This document shows, one piece after another, positions 8,048 through 18,911 of a stretch of DNA of 64,000 bases. The notes under the pieces were generated by a model. That model saw only the letters and a list, made by a program, of their open reading frames with translations, did not search any database and was not told the origin of the DNA. Made by a program: the position numbers and the translations under genes. The stretch is from Athripsodes cinereus (lineage: Eukaryota > Arthropoda > Insecta > Trichoptera > Leptoceridae). The DNA lies in NCBI GenBank assembly GCA_947579605.1, contig OX388314.1:25182000-25245999 (forward strand), written 5' to 3'. Position 1 is the first letter of the stretch, and each line of letters begins with the position of its first letter.

Positions 8048-10365
8048 AAATTTGATAAATTTTGATCAAAATGCTTAAATGGATATTTTGAAAGATCTTC
8101 CACGAATCGATGATTTTATGAATATTTTTGACAGTTCATTCATGATTTTACAATTTCATGGGTTTTTTACACCGATTATAACCAAAATGTTTAAATGAAT
8201 ATTTTTGGCAGGTCCTCCATGATATGATCATTTTTTGAATATATTTGACAGTTCAATCATGAAAATATGATGATTGTATGGGTAATTTGATAAATTTTGA
8301 TCAAAATGCTTAAATGGATATTTTGAAAGATCTACAACGAATCGATGATTTTATGAATATTTTTGACAGTTCATTCATGATTTCACAATTTCATGGTTTT
8401 TTAGACCGAATTTAACCAAAATGTTAGAATGAATATTTTTGGCAGGTCTACCACGAATCGATGAATTTATGGATATTTTTGACAGTTCAATCGTGATTTC
8501 ACCGGTTTTTCGACTAATTTAAACCAAAATGATAAGATGAAATTTTTGACAGGTCCTCCATGATATTATGATGATTTTATTATTATATTTGACGGTTCAA
8601 TTGTATGGGAAATTTGATAAATTTTGATCAAAATGATTAAATGGATATTTTGACAGGTCTACCACGAATCCGTGATTTTATGAATATTTTTGACAGTTTA
8701 ATCATGATTTCACAATTTCATGGGTGTTTAGACCGAATTTAACCTAAATGTTGAAATGATTATTTTTGGCAGGTCTACCACGAATCGCTGACTTCATGAA
8801 TATTTTTGACAGTTCAATCATGATTTCACAATTTCATGGGTTTTAAGACCGATTTAAACCAAATTATAAGATGAAAATTTTTGACAGGCCTACCACGAAG
8901 TGATGAATTTATGAATATTCTTGACACTTCAATCATGATAACAAGTTTTTAGACTGATTCAAACCAAAATAATAAGATGAAATTTTTGACAGGTCCTCCA
9001 TGATATGATGATTTAAGAATATATTTGGCAGTTTGATCATGAAAAATGATTAAATGGATATTTTGACAGGTCTACAACGAATCGATGATTTTATGAATAT
9101 TTTTGACAGTTTAGTCATGATTTTACAATTTCATGGGTTTTTTACACCAAAATGTTAAAATGAATATTTTCATGGGTTTTTTACAACCAAAATGTTAAAA
9201 TGAATATTTTTGGCAGTTTAATCATGATATCAAGATTTCATGGGTGTTTAGACCGAATTTAACCTAAATGTTGAAATGATTATTTTTGGCAGGTCTACCA
9301 CGAATCGCTGACTTCATGAATATTTTTGACAGTTCAATCATGATTTCAGAATTTCATGGGTTTTAAGACCGATTTAAACCAAATTATAAGATGAAAATTT
9401 TTGACAGGCCTACCATGAAGTGTTAAATTTATGGATATTCTTGACACTTCAATCATGATAACAAGTTTTTATTATATAAATATTTATATAAATACAAGAC
9501 TGATTCAAACCAAATTAATAAGATGAAATTTTTGACAGGTCCTCCATGATATGATGATTTTATGAATATATTTGACAGTTCAATTATGAAAATATGATGA
9601 TTGTACGGGAAATTTGATAAATTTTGATCAAAATGATTAAATGGATATTTTGACAGGTCTACAACGAATCGATGATTTTATGAATATTTTGACAGTTTAA
9701 TCATGATACAAGATTTCATGGGTTTTAGGACCGATTTAAACCAAATTATAAGATGAAAATTTTTGACAGGCCTACCACGAGGTGATGAATTTATGAATAT
9801 TCTTGACACTTCAATCATGATAACAAGTTTTTATGAGTTTTTAGACTGATTCAAACCAAAATAATAAGATGAAATTTTTGACAGGTCTTCCATGATATGA
9901 TGATTTTATGAATATATTTGACAGTTCAATTATGAAAATATGATGATTGTACGGGAAATTTGATAAATTTTGATCAAAATGATTAAATGGATATTTTGAC
10001 AGGTCTACAACGAATCGATGATTTTATGAATATTTTTGACAGTTTAATCATGATACAAGATTTCATGGGTTTTTCGACTGTTAAACCAAAATTAAATTGA
10101 ATTAAACTAAAAAAAAAATTAATCATGATATCAAGATTTCATGGGTTTTTCGACTGATTTAAACCAAAAAGATAAGATGAAATTTTTGACAGGTCCTCCA
10201 TGATATGATGATTTTATTAATATTTTTGACAGTTTAATCATGATTTTACAATTTCATGGGTTTTTTACACCGACTATAACCGAAATGTTAAAATGAATAT
10301 TTTTGGCAGTTTAATCATGATATCAAGATTTCATGGGTTTTTCGACTGATTTAAACCAAAATGAT

Positions 10366-10557
10366 AAGATGGGGACAAACTCTAGGGGACGCCCACGCCG
10401 AGAGTACCTGGATGACCTGTTGGTGGACATGCGCTGCTCATCATATGCAGAATTCAAAAGAACCGCACAAGACAGGGAGGAGTGAAGGAGAAGAATTAAA
10501 GAGATAATTGCTGCAAACCAATCCCAGGATTGAAACCAGAGAGAGAGAGAGAAGATG
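10366..10557 (+). mobile_element. LINE C-terminal fragment inside the satellite
   Basis: The 180-bp insert reads TNSRGRPRREYLDDL-like, then SSYAEFKRTAQDREE, typical of the last residues of insect LINEs of the 40,495 type. It ends in (GA)n and is flanked by AAGATG on both sides. It is a very short 5'-truncated retrocopy. Confidence 0.7.
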
Positions 10558-12252
10558 AAATTTTTGACAGGATATGATGATTTTATGAATATATTTGACA
10601 GTTCAATTATGAAAATATGATGATTGTATGGGAAATTTGATAAATTTTGATCAAAATGATTAATCCATTTAAATGGATATTTTGACAGGTCTACAACGAA
10701 TCGATGATTTTATGAATATTTTTGACAGTTTAATCATGATTTCAGGGGTTTTTCGACTGATTTAAACCAAAATGATAAGTTGAAATTTTTGACAGGTCTA
10801 CCACGATTTTATCAATATTTTTAGTAGTTCAATCATAATATTACGATTTCATGGGAGTAAACAAATTGTTTAGATGAATATTTTTGACAGGTCTTCCACG
10901 AAGTGATGTTTTTATCAATATTTTTGACAGTTTAATCATGATATCAAGATTTCATGGGTTTTTCGACCAAAATGATAAGATGAAATTTTTGACAGGTCCT
11001 CCATGATATGATGATTTTATGAATATGTTTTACAGTTCAATCATGAAAATATGTCGATTGTAATGAAAATTTGATAAATTTTGATCAAAATGCTTACATA
11101 GATATTTTTTACAGGTCTACCACGAAGCGATTATTTTATGAATATTTTTGATAGTTCAATCATAATATCACGATTTCATGGGTTTTTTTAGACCGATTTT
11201 AAACAAAATCTTTAGATGGATATTTTTGACAGGTTTTCCACTAAGTGGTGGTTTTATGAATATTTTTGACAGTTCAGTCATGATCTCAAGATTTCATTGG
11301 TCGATTTTAACCGAAATGTTTTGATGAACCTTTTTGACAGGTCTTCCGAGAAGTAGTGATTTTATGAATATTTTTACATTTCAATTCACCATTTCACCAT
11401 TTCAAGTGTTTCTGGACCGATTTATACCAAAATGTTTAGATAAATAATTTTGACAGGTCTTCCACGAAGTGTTGTTTTATGAATATTTTTTGACAATTCA
11501 ATCATGATATCAAAATTTTAAGGGTTTTTAGACCGATTGTAACCAAAATAATAAACTTTTATCAAAATTTTTCGATGAATATTTTTGATAGGTCTTCCAT
11601 GATGTGATGATTTTATGATTATGTTTTGTGCAAGAACTTGAAAATTCATATTCATACAAATACAATCGTCATCGCTTGTATGGATTTTGATTTTTGTTTT
11701 TTGATCATTTTTGTTTGAATTTGAATCTTTTTTGAAAATTTTGATCAAAATGATTAAGTGGATATTTTTGACAGGTGTACCACGAAGTGATTTTATGAAT
11801 ATTTTTGACAGTTCAATCATGATATCACGATTTCATGGGTTTTCGACCGAATTTTAAATTTTGACTGAAAATAATTAAACAAATAAATTTTAATGTTTAG
11901 AAGAATATTATTGACAGTTTTTCCATGATATGGTGATTTTATGAATACGTTTGCCAGTTCAATCATGATCTGACATTTATATTAATGTTTACAGGTTTAT
12001 CAAGATTTGACGATCACATGAATAATTTCCTCAGATTTATCATGATCTGGAAATTATATGAATATTTTTGACAGCATTACCATGACCAAATTATTTATGC
12101 ATATTTTTGTATATTTTAACATAACCTGACGATTTTATAAGTTTTTGACGATTCCATCGTGATCTGACGATCAATTGAATTTTTGACAAGGTTGTCCATG
12201 ATCTGACGATAACGTGTATTTTTGTCATGTCTTTCATGATCTGACGATTATA

Positions 12253-12378
12253 TTTTTTATTTTTTTATTTATTTTATTTAACAATAATTATACAGACATT
12301 ACAGTACATAGACTATTTGATAAAACTTAAATCTAAACATCCTCCTTATAGAGATAAGTCTCGTGTAAAGGAGGGTAT
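12253..12378 (-). mobile_element. Retroelement 3' end inserted in the satellite
   Basis: The right-hand duplicate of this satellite segment lacks it, so it is an insertion. It starts with a T/TTTA-rich tract then CAATAATTATACAGACATTA, the look of an inverted LINE 3' end. Confidence 0.5.
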
Positions 12379-12596
12379 ATGTTTCTTTAAATATATGTTT
12401 GACAGTTCAATCATGAAAATATGACGTGTACCAGAATACAGTAACAGAATAGATTGTAATCAAAATGTTTAAATGAATAATCACGATTTTATGGGGTTTT
12501 TTTTACCGATTTAAACCAAAATGTTTAGATGAATATTTTTGACAGGTCTTCCGTGATGTGATGATTTTATGAATATGTTTGACAGTTCAATCATGA

Positions 12597-12655
12597 TAAT
12601 ATTTTTTTTTTAGAAATATATACGGCAATAAGCCTTTTACATGTTGACATAAATT
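12597..12655 (-). repeat. Inverted LINE 3'-tail fragment
   Basis: AGCCTTTTACATGTT matches the tails at 43345-43420 and 51160-51215. Confidence 0.45.
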
Positions 12656-13369
12656 ATGATGACATTATGAATATTCTGGTAGATTTTGTTGAAAATGTTT
12701 CAATTAATATTTTTGACAGGTCTACAATGATGTGATGATTGCATGAATATATTTGACAGTTCAGTATTTTGATAGATTTTTCATCAATTTATTTATATGA
12801 ACGTTTTTTACAGGTTTACCATGATGAGATCATCTTATGAATATGTTTGACAGTTCAATCATGATAGATTTTGATCGAAACGCTTGTATGAATATTTTTG
12901 ACAGTTCTATCATAATGTGATGATTTTATGAATACGTTTGCCAGTTCAATCATAATCTGACATTTATATTAATATTTACAGGTTTATCAAGATTTGACGA
13001 TCATGAATAATTTCCTCAGATCTATCATGATCTGGAAATAATAAGAATATTTTTGACAGCATTACCATGACCAAATTATTTATGCATATTTTTGTATGTT
13101 TTAACATAACCTGACGATTTTATAAGTTTTTGACGATTCTATCGTGATCTGACGATCAATTGAATTTTTGACAAGGTTGTCCATGATCTGACGATAACGT
13201 GAATTTTTGCCATGTCTTTCATGATCTGACGATTATATGTTTCTTTAAATATAAAACGAAATCAACCTTTGCAACAATGATTTTTTTAAGTTCATATTCT
13301 ATCGAATACCAAATGTGTAAATTTGTAATTTTTTTTATCTTTTGTATGTATACCAATATTATGTATGGA

Positions 13370-13606
13370 TAATATTGAAGGAAGCACGGGCATCCGAGAA
13401 CTACATGGCTTGATCATGTAGATCAAATTCTCAAGAACGGACGTGTTTTGAGCAAAAGAAATCGACATGCGTGCATGAGAAAGTTTATGACTGTAGATGA
13501 TTCGAAAGAAGTATCTAAAGACAGATCTATATGGCGTTCCGTTCTCTCTGCCTACCCCACTTGGGATACGGCGTGAGGGAATAGACTGATAGGTAGATAA
13601 AACGTA
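13370..13606 (+). mobile_element. LINE-R 3' end, truncated
   Basis: GAAGCACGGGCATCCGAGAA onward encodes a decayed GRPRTTWLDHVDQ-type tail and ends with GGCGTGAGGGAATAGACTGATAG, a degraded (TAGA)n tail. It lies 125 bp right of the satellite. Confidence 0.75.
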
Positions 13607-14160
13607 ATAATAAATTACCAATTAGAGGAAATCTGTCGATTTAATACAAACAATGTTTTCCCAAAACTTTGACTCATAAATTCAATGAAGACGTTCGAGA
13701 CCTCACAAATCGTTGATTATAAGTAATTAATAATTTTCCCAAATCATTACTTTTTTACAGAAGATTACTTCTGCCAATTATGGCTTAGTTTTTACGCTGA
13801 ATTTTCATTAATCACGCATAAATATTCGCAGAATTTGCACAGGTTTTCACCGCAATAAAAATTAAGTAAACACGCCTAATCTCGTACTAATGTATTGATA
13901 ACGGAGTATTATTTTGTAGGTATACGGCTTTCGCTTATCAGTGACATAAATACAAAGACCAAAAATTTAGTAGTGGTATCAATGTTTTCCCAATTTAGGT
14001 TCCAAAAACACTGTCACAATAAACATTTCTGATTCATTTCATTAGCATTAATGCGTCTGTTGAAATTGTATATAATTATGCCATGTAGCTACTATTTTTT
14101 TATTTAGATACTTTTTTATGTACATTTTGTTTTTCAAAAGCTTCAATCTAACTATATTCT
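13607..14160. other. No feature seen
   Basis: AT-rich sequence without an open gene or a repeat I recognise. Confidence 0.5.
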
Positions 14161-14398
14161 ACCATTACAACATGTAAAAACATGCAGTTAGCCCTCTCCG
14201 CACCAATAAAAAATAAGACGTTCAGCATCCTGAAGACGTTGGCATGCCTCATCGCTAAAATATTGATGTTAATTATTATCTAATAGGTTACAAACACATA
14301 AGGTTTAATGAACATCTTCTTTTTACAAGACATTCGAAAACTTACATAAAACAGTGGCAAAATTATTCTTTACCGGGACTCCACGGGGTAGGTACGTT
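14161..14398 (-). mobile_element. S1 SINE-like repeat, near full length
   Basis: It runs from ACCATTAC (3' end of the repeat, reversed) to CCGGGACTCCACGGGG (its constant 5' end). The inner CTCATCGCT and GAAAACTTACATAAA are S1 landmarks. Confidence 0.65.
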
Positions 14399-15239
14399 TC
14401 AATGTTCCATTTTAAATCTGGATTTTGTTTTGTTTTTTCTTCTGAATCAATTTTTCGCATCTTTTAAATATTGATCAATTACACAAAAAAAACACACACA
14501 CACAATAAAAGTCTTTCAAGTTCTTTTTTCTAGATCCTATGCACAGCACTCAGTTAGTCTACCATTGTCATAATTAAAGTGTAATTCTATAATGTATCGA
14601 CGACTATCGATATATTCCAATATACTTTCCATAAATAAGTGAGATGAAGAGTAACATTTATTGATCAATGCTTGATTATGACTTTTTATATGGGGGGAAA
14701 TCCACTATGCCGGACTCCTATCGGCTTAAACTGCCCCTTCTTCACCTATGTACAAAGTAGTGTACCTGCCTCTCGGCTTAACCACTAACTGTGTGTTTGT
14801 CAATTTCATCTTTCTCTTGATTATGACTGCGACCAAGCCATTTGAACTGAATCAAAATGGTTCGTTACATTTTTACAAATATTTCATTTGAGTTTCCAAT
14901 TTATGTATTTATGTCTTTGATTATTGCATGGGATATTGCGGTCCAAACTAATAAATTTACTATAGGTACACTTGTGGTGTTTACTTTGATTACTACTCTA
15001 TGATTGTGTATTTTCATTAGTGTGTACTCATGTTGGCATATCCATTACATAATTAATGTTTTTGATAAAAATAAACGCCATTGATGTACCAAATAATAAT
15101 TAATAAATTAAAATACTTAATTTATTTACTTGAAACTGTTTTTCTCTCTCTAAATTTACGCTCTTATTACTAGAGAAGTTCTATTATAAATTTAATATTT
15201 TTAATTATGTTTGTGTCCCGTTTTGTTGCAAATATTTCA
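14399..15239. other. No gene; short microsatellite
   Basis: It holds an (AC)n run near 14,490 and AT-rich unique sequence. Nothing codes. Confidence 0.5.
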
Positions 15240-15292
15240 TTTAATACAATATATGTACAATAAAGAATGAATAAATAAATAAATGTAGCTTT
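15225..15292 (+). repeat. LINE 3' tail with (AAAT)n
   Basis: TATGTACAATAAAGAATG followed by (AAAT)n, the usual tail of CR1/Jockey-like LINEs. Confidence 0.45.
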
Positions 15293-15376
15293 TATGTATC
15301 CGAGTTTTTCTTTAAAAACTATGTATTATGTTGTGTAAATGTGTGTGTCATCCTCGGTGTGAGATTTAAATTTTTG

Positions 15377-15535
15377 TATTTGGGTTTTGTTATAAATCCA
15401 AATACAACCTTATACATCTTTCACACTAAGCTAAAAAGGTTGTGTCGTGAAAGGGGAGTTTGCCGGCACCTGGGATCGAATCACAGACCCCTTGTTCTGA
15501 AGGCCGAGACTCTACCTCCAGGCTACCGTCGAACT
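15377..15535 (-). mobile_element. S2 tRNA-derived SINE
   Basis: The minus strand carries the tRNA head (GGTAGCCTGGAGGTAGAG as A-box region; GATTCGATCCC as a B box changed from GGTTCGATCCC), then GCCGGCAAACTCCCC and the tail GTTGTATTTGGATTTATAAC. About 155 bp. It would be transcribed by RNA polymerase III if active. Confidence 0.8.
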
Positions 15536-15654
15536 TTTCTTTCCGAACGAATCTTCCGATATTTCCTACGAGTGAACTAACTAATGTTACGAACATTCTT
15601 TCTGTGCCATTAATGCAAAATAAATACCTAGAATAATATTTTCAATGTAGGTAT

Positions 15655-15745
15655 TCCGTTACTTTTTGTGTACCTATCCATATTGAATGAATTTAAAAAA
15701 AATAACTTTTTCATATTTTCACACTTTTTAATTCATGTCATAGAA
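15655..15745. repeat. Hairpin repeat, first copy
   Basis: TTTTTGTGTACCTATCCATA followed by imperfect arms AATGAATTTAAAAA and TTTTTAATTCAT. Related to 47300-47412. Confidence 0.45.
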
Positions 15746-15794
15746 TAAGACAATAATTGTCGCTAGTTGGTAAAGAAGGGAACTTAATTGGTTT

Positions 15795-16030
15795 GCTCAC
15801 TGTTTATAGATAGGTACTTTTTTGTTGGTAAAATTTCAGATGAGATGAACGCATTAAAATTAGGTTCGATTCCCGGCCAGGGGAGAATGAAAAAACCATT
15901 TTTCAAATTGTCCTGGGTGTTACATGTATGTATTGTGTTTCGTGCATTGTATATAATGTGTATCGTCGCGTATACCCATAATACAAGATTCATATCTTAG
16001 TTTGGGACTAGCTCGATCTGTATGAATTGT
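15795..16030 (+). mobile_element. Second type of tRNA-derived SINE
   Basis: A clear B box (GGTTCGATTCCCGG) is followed by a long tRNA-unrelated body (TTTTTCAAATTGTCCTGGGT, then TGTATCGTCGCGTATACCCA). It ends with ATGTTATGTTATG repeats. The A box is degenerate. Confidence 0.6.
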
Positions 16031-16522
16031 CTATACATGTTATGTTATGTTATTTCAAATAGGTAGGGAAGGGAAGTGTGACATTTTTTCAATTTTTGTG
16101 TCATTCACATTGTTCTTTGAAAAGAATATAATTATATGTAAATAGAGTCCTTCGAAAATTATAAAATTATCCACACCACTGAGTCACAATTTGTTTTATC
16201 ACATTATTCCCAGTACCTACAGAGTATTTACTATTCACATATTTATGTACATAATTATTCTCACGTAAAACAACAACACTGATTTGTTGGAAAACCACAA
16301 AGCGTCATTACCTACAACAACAAATAAATTAATAAATACCATCGTATCATACACACCGCAATGCATTAATTAATTTGAATTTGCCAAATTGAACGACATT
16401 CATTTGTTTTCGCGCATCGTCATCGATTGGCTTGCCTGCCTGAAAATAAAATCATAATATTTGAATAAATTAACAATAGTGTTTTCTGAACAGAAAAAGT
16501 GACAGTTGAATATTATAACAAA
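16031..16522. other. Upstream region of acidic peptide gene
   Basis: AT-rich. The 80 bp before the ATG include AATAAAATCATAATATTTG but no clean TATA box at promoter distance. No repeat is recognised. Confidence 0.45.
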
Positions 16523-16822
16523 ATGAAAGTGTTAAGTGTATTGTTTTTCTCTGGATTTTTCGTCCTTCTTTTGTTAAATTTTGGATCGTGTCGAAACCAT
16601 CCGATGGTTTTTGCTGATATGTCGAATGATGTATATGAATACGATGATGAATCTGAAGGATCTGCTGAAGGATCATCATTTTTGGATGTCCATGGTGATG
16701 ATTTAAGGGATGATTGGAACGTTCCTTCTGGTTTGAAGGAGATGGAGTACGTCGGAGAAGATGAGGATTGTCCTGATGGTATGGAAAGGGATGCTATGGG
16801 AGTCTGCAGAAGAATCTGGTGA
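16523..16822 (+). CDS. Small acidic secreted peptide with C-terminal CPDG-x-C motif
   Basis: A 99-codon frame starting at the Met that opens a strong signal peptide (MKVLSVLFFSGFFVLLLLNF, cleavage expected around GSC-RN). An ATG-less extension of eight codons upstream is possible but would bury the signal peptide. The mature part is very acidic (DVYEYDDESEGSAEGSS, then DVHGDDLRDD) with no repeats. It ends in CPDGMERDAMGVCRRIW. Two cysteines in C-P-x-G-x(n)-C form the same kind of element as in the 57-residue peptide at 1778, here at the very C-terminus and followed by basic residues. An acidic spacer ahead of a short basic tail is compatible with a propeptide and a cleaved active peptide, but no dibasic site precedes the motif. 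Single exon as seen. Function unknown. Confidence 0.7.
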   Translation: MKVLSVLFFSGFFVLLLLNFGSCRNHPMVFADMSNDVYEYDDESEGSAEGSSFLDVHGDDLRDDWNVPSGLKEMEYVGEDEDCPDGMERDAMGVCRRIW

Positions 16823-17039
16823 AAAAAACAGAAAACGAAAACAAAAATATCCTTCAAAATGTATTTTTTTTTATTTAAGGTATATTGTAGCTAAGAAAAC
16901 TCTGCATTTTTTTTCAAAGTTTATATATTATTTTTCGACTATTCGGAGCTCGATTGGGGATTCGGAACGGATTCGAATTTCGGTTATTCATTGTTTTTAT
17001 AAAATAATATTATATTCTTTTCTTATAAGTATATCTAAC
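16823..17039. other. 3' flank of acidic peptide gene
   Basis: AT-rich with no canonical AATAAA within the first 150 bp. It may be 3' UTR. Confidence 0.35.
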
Positions 17040-17397
17040 GTTGCGTGACAGAGTGAGGAATGAGGATATTAGAAGAATGAGATAGAATGCGTGTAAATAA
17101 ATTGAGATGGTTTGGTCATGTGGAATGAATGGAAGAGGATATATTTGGCTGAAAGGAGGGATGTGCGGAAGCGCGGGCGTCCGAGAACTACATGGCTCAA
17201 GCCATGTTCAAACATGTAGATCAAATTCTCAAGGACGGCCGAATTTTGAGTAAGAGAAATCGACGTGCGTGCATGAGAAATTGTATGACTGTGGAGGAGG
17301 CGAAAGAAGTATGAAAGGACAGATCTAATTGGCGTTCCGTTCTCTCTGCCTACCCCACTTGGGATACGGCGTGAGGGAATAGATAGATAGATAGATA
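17040..17397 (+). mobile_element. LINE-R 3' fragment with internal deletions
   Basis: It runs from TTGCGTGACAGAGTGAGGAA to GGCGTGAGGGAATAGATAGA(TAGA)n. Compared with 7201-7566 it lacks part of the GCKKSVVD region and gains a short partial repeat around CAAGCCATGTTCAAACATG. Multiple stops; dead. Confidence 0.8.
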
Positions 17398-17502
17398 ATT
17401 GATGAAACTTCTAATGTAACTTTACATATTTAATAAACTTTATATTTCGATATCTACGATATCTATGTATCTATCAATATCGTCACGGATTCTTCTTAGC
17501 CA

Positions 17503-17608
17503 GTGGAAATGATTGCGTTTGATGGACGTGCTAGTTGTCTTCTTGCTGTCATACAAAAGCATAATGCAACAGCTTTCATAATGGACTGCATCACTGGTGA
17601 ATATCAAG
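17503..17608 (+). CDS. Isolated exon-like segment, symmetric phase
   Basis: A 105-nt segment from 17504 to 17608 reads TTCTTCTTAGCCAG before it and CAAG-GTGAAATG after it, an acceptor with a pyrimidine run and a fair donor. Both ends are in phase 1. The peptide (EMIAFDGRASCLLAVIQKHN, then ATAFIMDCITGEYQ) is compositionally normal and unlike the low-complexity frames around it. I do not recognise the protein. It could be one exon of a host gene with very long introns, or a stray retained exon of a duplicated gene. No partner exon was found with confidence. Confidence 0.4.
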
Positions 17609-17652
17609 GTGAAATGTCTTGTGTGAGAATTTTTAAATTCATACATACCTAC

Positions 17653-17815
17653 ATACCATCACGCCACTTCCCTCGCGGGGTAGACAGAAAGGATCGAGCG
17701 CCACTTCTTTCTATCCTTGCATACACTTTTCGCTTCCGTCACTGTCATACAATTCATTATGCATGCTCTCCTGTTCAATGTGCTCAACACGTGACCGTCC
17801 TGTAGGGTTTGATTT
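17653..17815 (-). repeat. Diverged LINE-R relative, 3' end
   Basis: ACCATCACGCCACTTCCCTC then GGGGTAGACAGAAAG matches the reversed LINE-R 3' end at about two thirds of positions. Downstream GTGACCGTCCTG corresponds to GCGGCCGTCCTT of LINE-R. Related to 2150-2256. Confidence 0.5.
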
Positions 17816-17956
17816 AAATGATCTTGACATTTTTGAAAATATTATTTTCAAAAAAAAAAATATATTTCACTTCATGTATGACAGTGTTACATAATTTATT
17901 TGTATTTTTTTAATAAATATGTGAATAAAAACATTTCATTGTTTCATTCATTCGAA

Positions 17957-18345
17957 TACCATTGCGACACTTCCCACATGTAACCATGCAAATCGTCCTC
18001 TCCGTTCCAATAAATTTAAGACATACTAATATATATTGTATTAGAGTAACTCTAAGTATATCAATATGTCTAGAAATGATTATCTAGTTAACTAAATATA
18101 AATATAATTTAAGACATACTAATATGTATTGTATTAGAGTAACTCTAAGTATATCAATATGTCTAGAAATGATTATCTAGTTAACTAAATATAAATATAA
18201 TTTAAGACATACTAATATGTATTGTATTAGAGTAACTCTAAGTATATCAATATGTCTAGAAATGATTATCTAGTTAACTAAATATAAATATAATTTAAGA
18301 CATACAGGATGGGTGGCATACCTCATCGCTATATTGAAGATTTGA
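17957..18345 (-). mobile_element. S1 repeat interrupted by a tandem triplication
   Basis: S1 runs ATACCATTGCGACACTTCCC to CCAATAAATTTAAGACATAC and resumes with CAGGATGGGTGGCATACCTC. The 3-copy 93-bp array sits between. Confidence 0.7.
18015..18305. repeat. 93-bp tandem repeat, 3 copies plus a stub
   Basis: Units start at 18015, 18108 and 18201; a stub begins at 18294. Copies are nearly identical (one visible change, ATATATATTG against ATATGTATTG). Each unit is TTTAAGACATAC from S1 plus about 80 bp of foreign sequence with two perfect palindromes, TTAGAGTAACTCTAA and TAGTTAACTA. Confidence 0.9.
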
Positions 18346-18383
18346 AATTGAACTCTTTGTAAATAATAATAATTGTCTGAAAG

Positions 18384-18628
18384 TTGTCTGAAAGATTGTC
18401 TGAAAGAAAGGGTGTGAGGAAGCGCGGACGTCCGAGAACTACGTGGCTTGATCACGTGGATCAAATTCTCAAGGACGGCCGAGTGTTGAGTAAGAGGAAT
18501 CGACGTGCGTGTATGAGAAACTGTATGAATGTGGAGGAAGCGAAGGAAGTGTGTAAAGATAGATCTGTGTGGCGTTCCGTTCTCCCTGCCTACCCCACTT
18601 GGGATACGGCGTGAGGGTATAGTATAGT
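18384..18628 (+). mobile_element. LINE-R 3' end, well preserved
   Basis: It encodes LSERKGVRKRGRPRTTWLDH, then ILKDGRVLSKRNRR, then VCKDRSVWRSVL, and stops with the tail GGGTATAGTATAGTATG. It has the least-decayed coding end of the family here, and is 5'-truncated. Confidence 0.85.
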
Positions 18629-18911
18629 ATGTAAATAATAATATCTAATTATTACATTTTATCACACGTCCACTCCCCCTATGGTACATTCATGTAAGTA
18701 TTGAATATTGTTAGGTATGAAATGTTACGTGATAATTTCATCTCATATAACATAACTATCAAACAGACTTCATTAGTCAACAATATTATCACAGTTGTGC
18801 CTACATAAATGTCTATAAAATAATAATATACAATGGAGGATAAAATTAGCGGTACACTCTCAGGTAGGAAATGAGGAGAATAATATGCAAATCTGCAATA
18901 TTTTGACAATA
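18629..18911. other. No feature seen
   Basis: Unique AT-rich sequence between two LINE-R copies. Confidence 0.5.

Larger units (their letters stand above)
8048..13245. repeat. 5.2-kb degenerate satellite, monomer 115-120 bp
   Basis: The monomer holds two related halves: GAATATTTTTGACAGG plus TCTACCACGAA, and GAATATTTTTGACAGT plus TCAATCATGA, then GATTTCATGGGTTTTT and a GACCGATTTAAACC linker. Successive GATTTCATGGG landmarks lie about 115-119 bp apart. Around 8.9-10.1 kb a higher-order unit of about 345 bp repeats. From about 11,990 the pattern shortens to GATCTGACGAT-type units of about 50-60 bp. A segment of about 300 bp (11,935-12,245) recurs at 12,918-13,240. No coding frames are credible. 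Confidence 0.9.

Noticed and set aside
8048..13245. A CRISPR-like array
   Set aside because: Repeat length 115-120 bp, degenerate, with no regular unique spacers, in clearly eukaryotic DNA; it is satellite.
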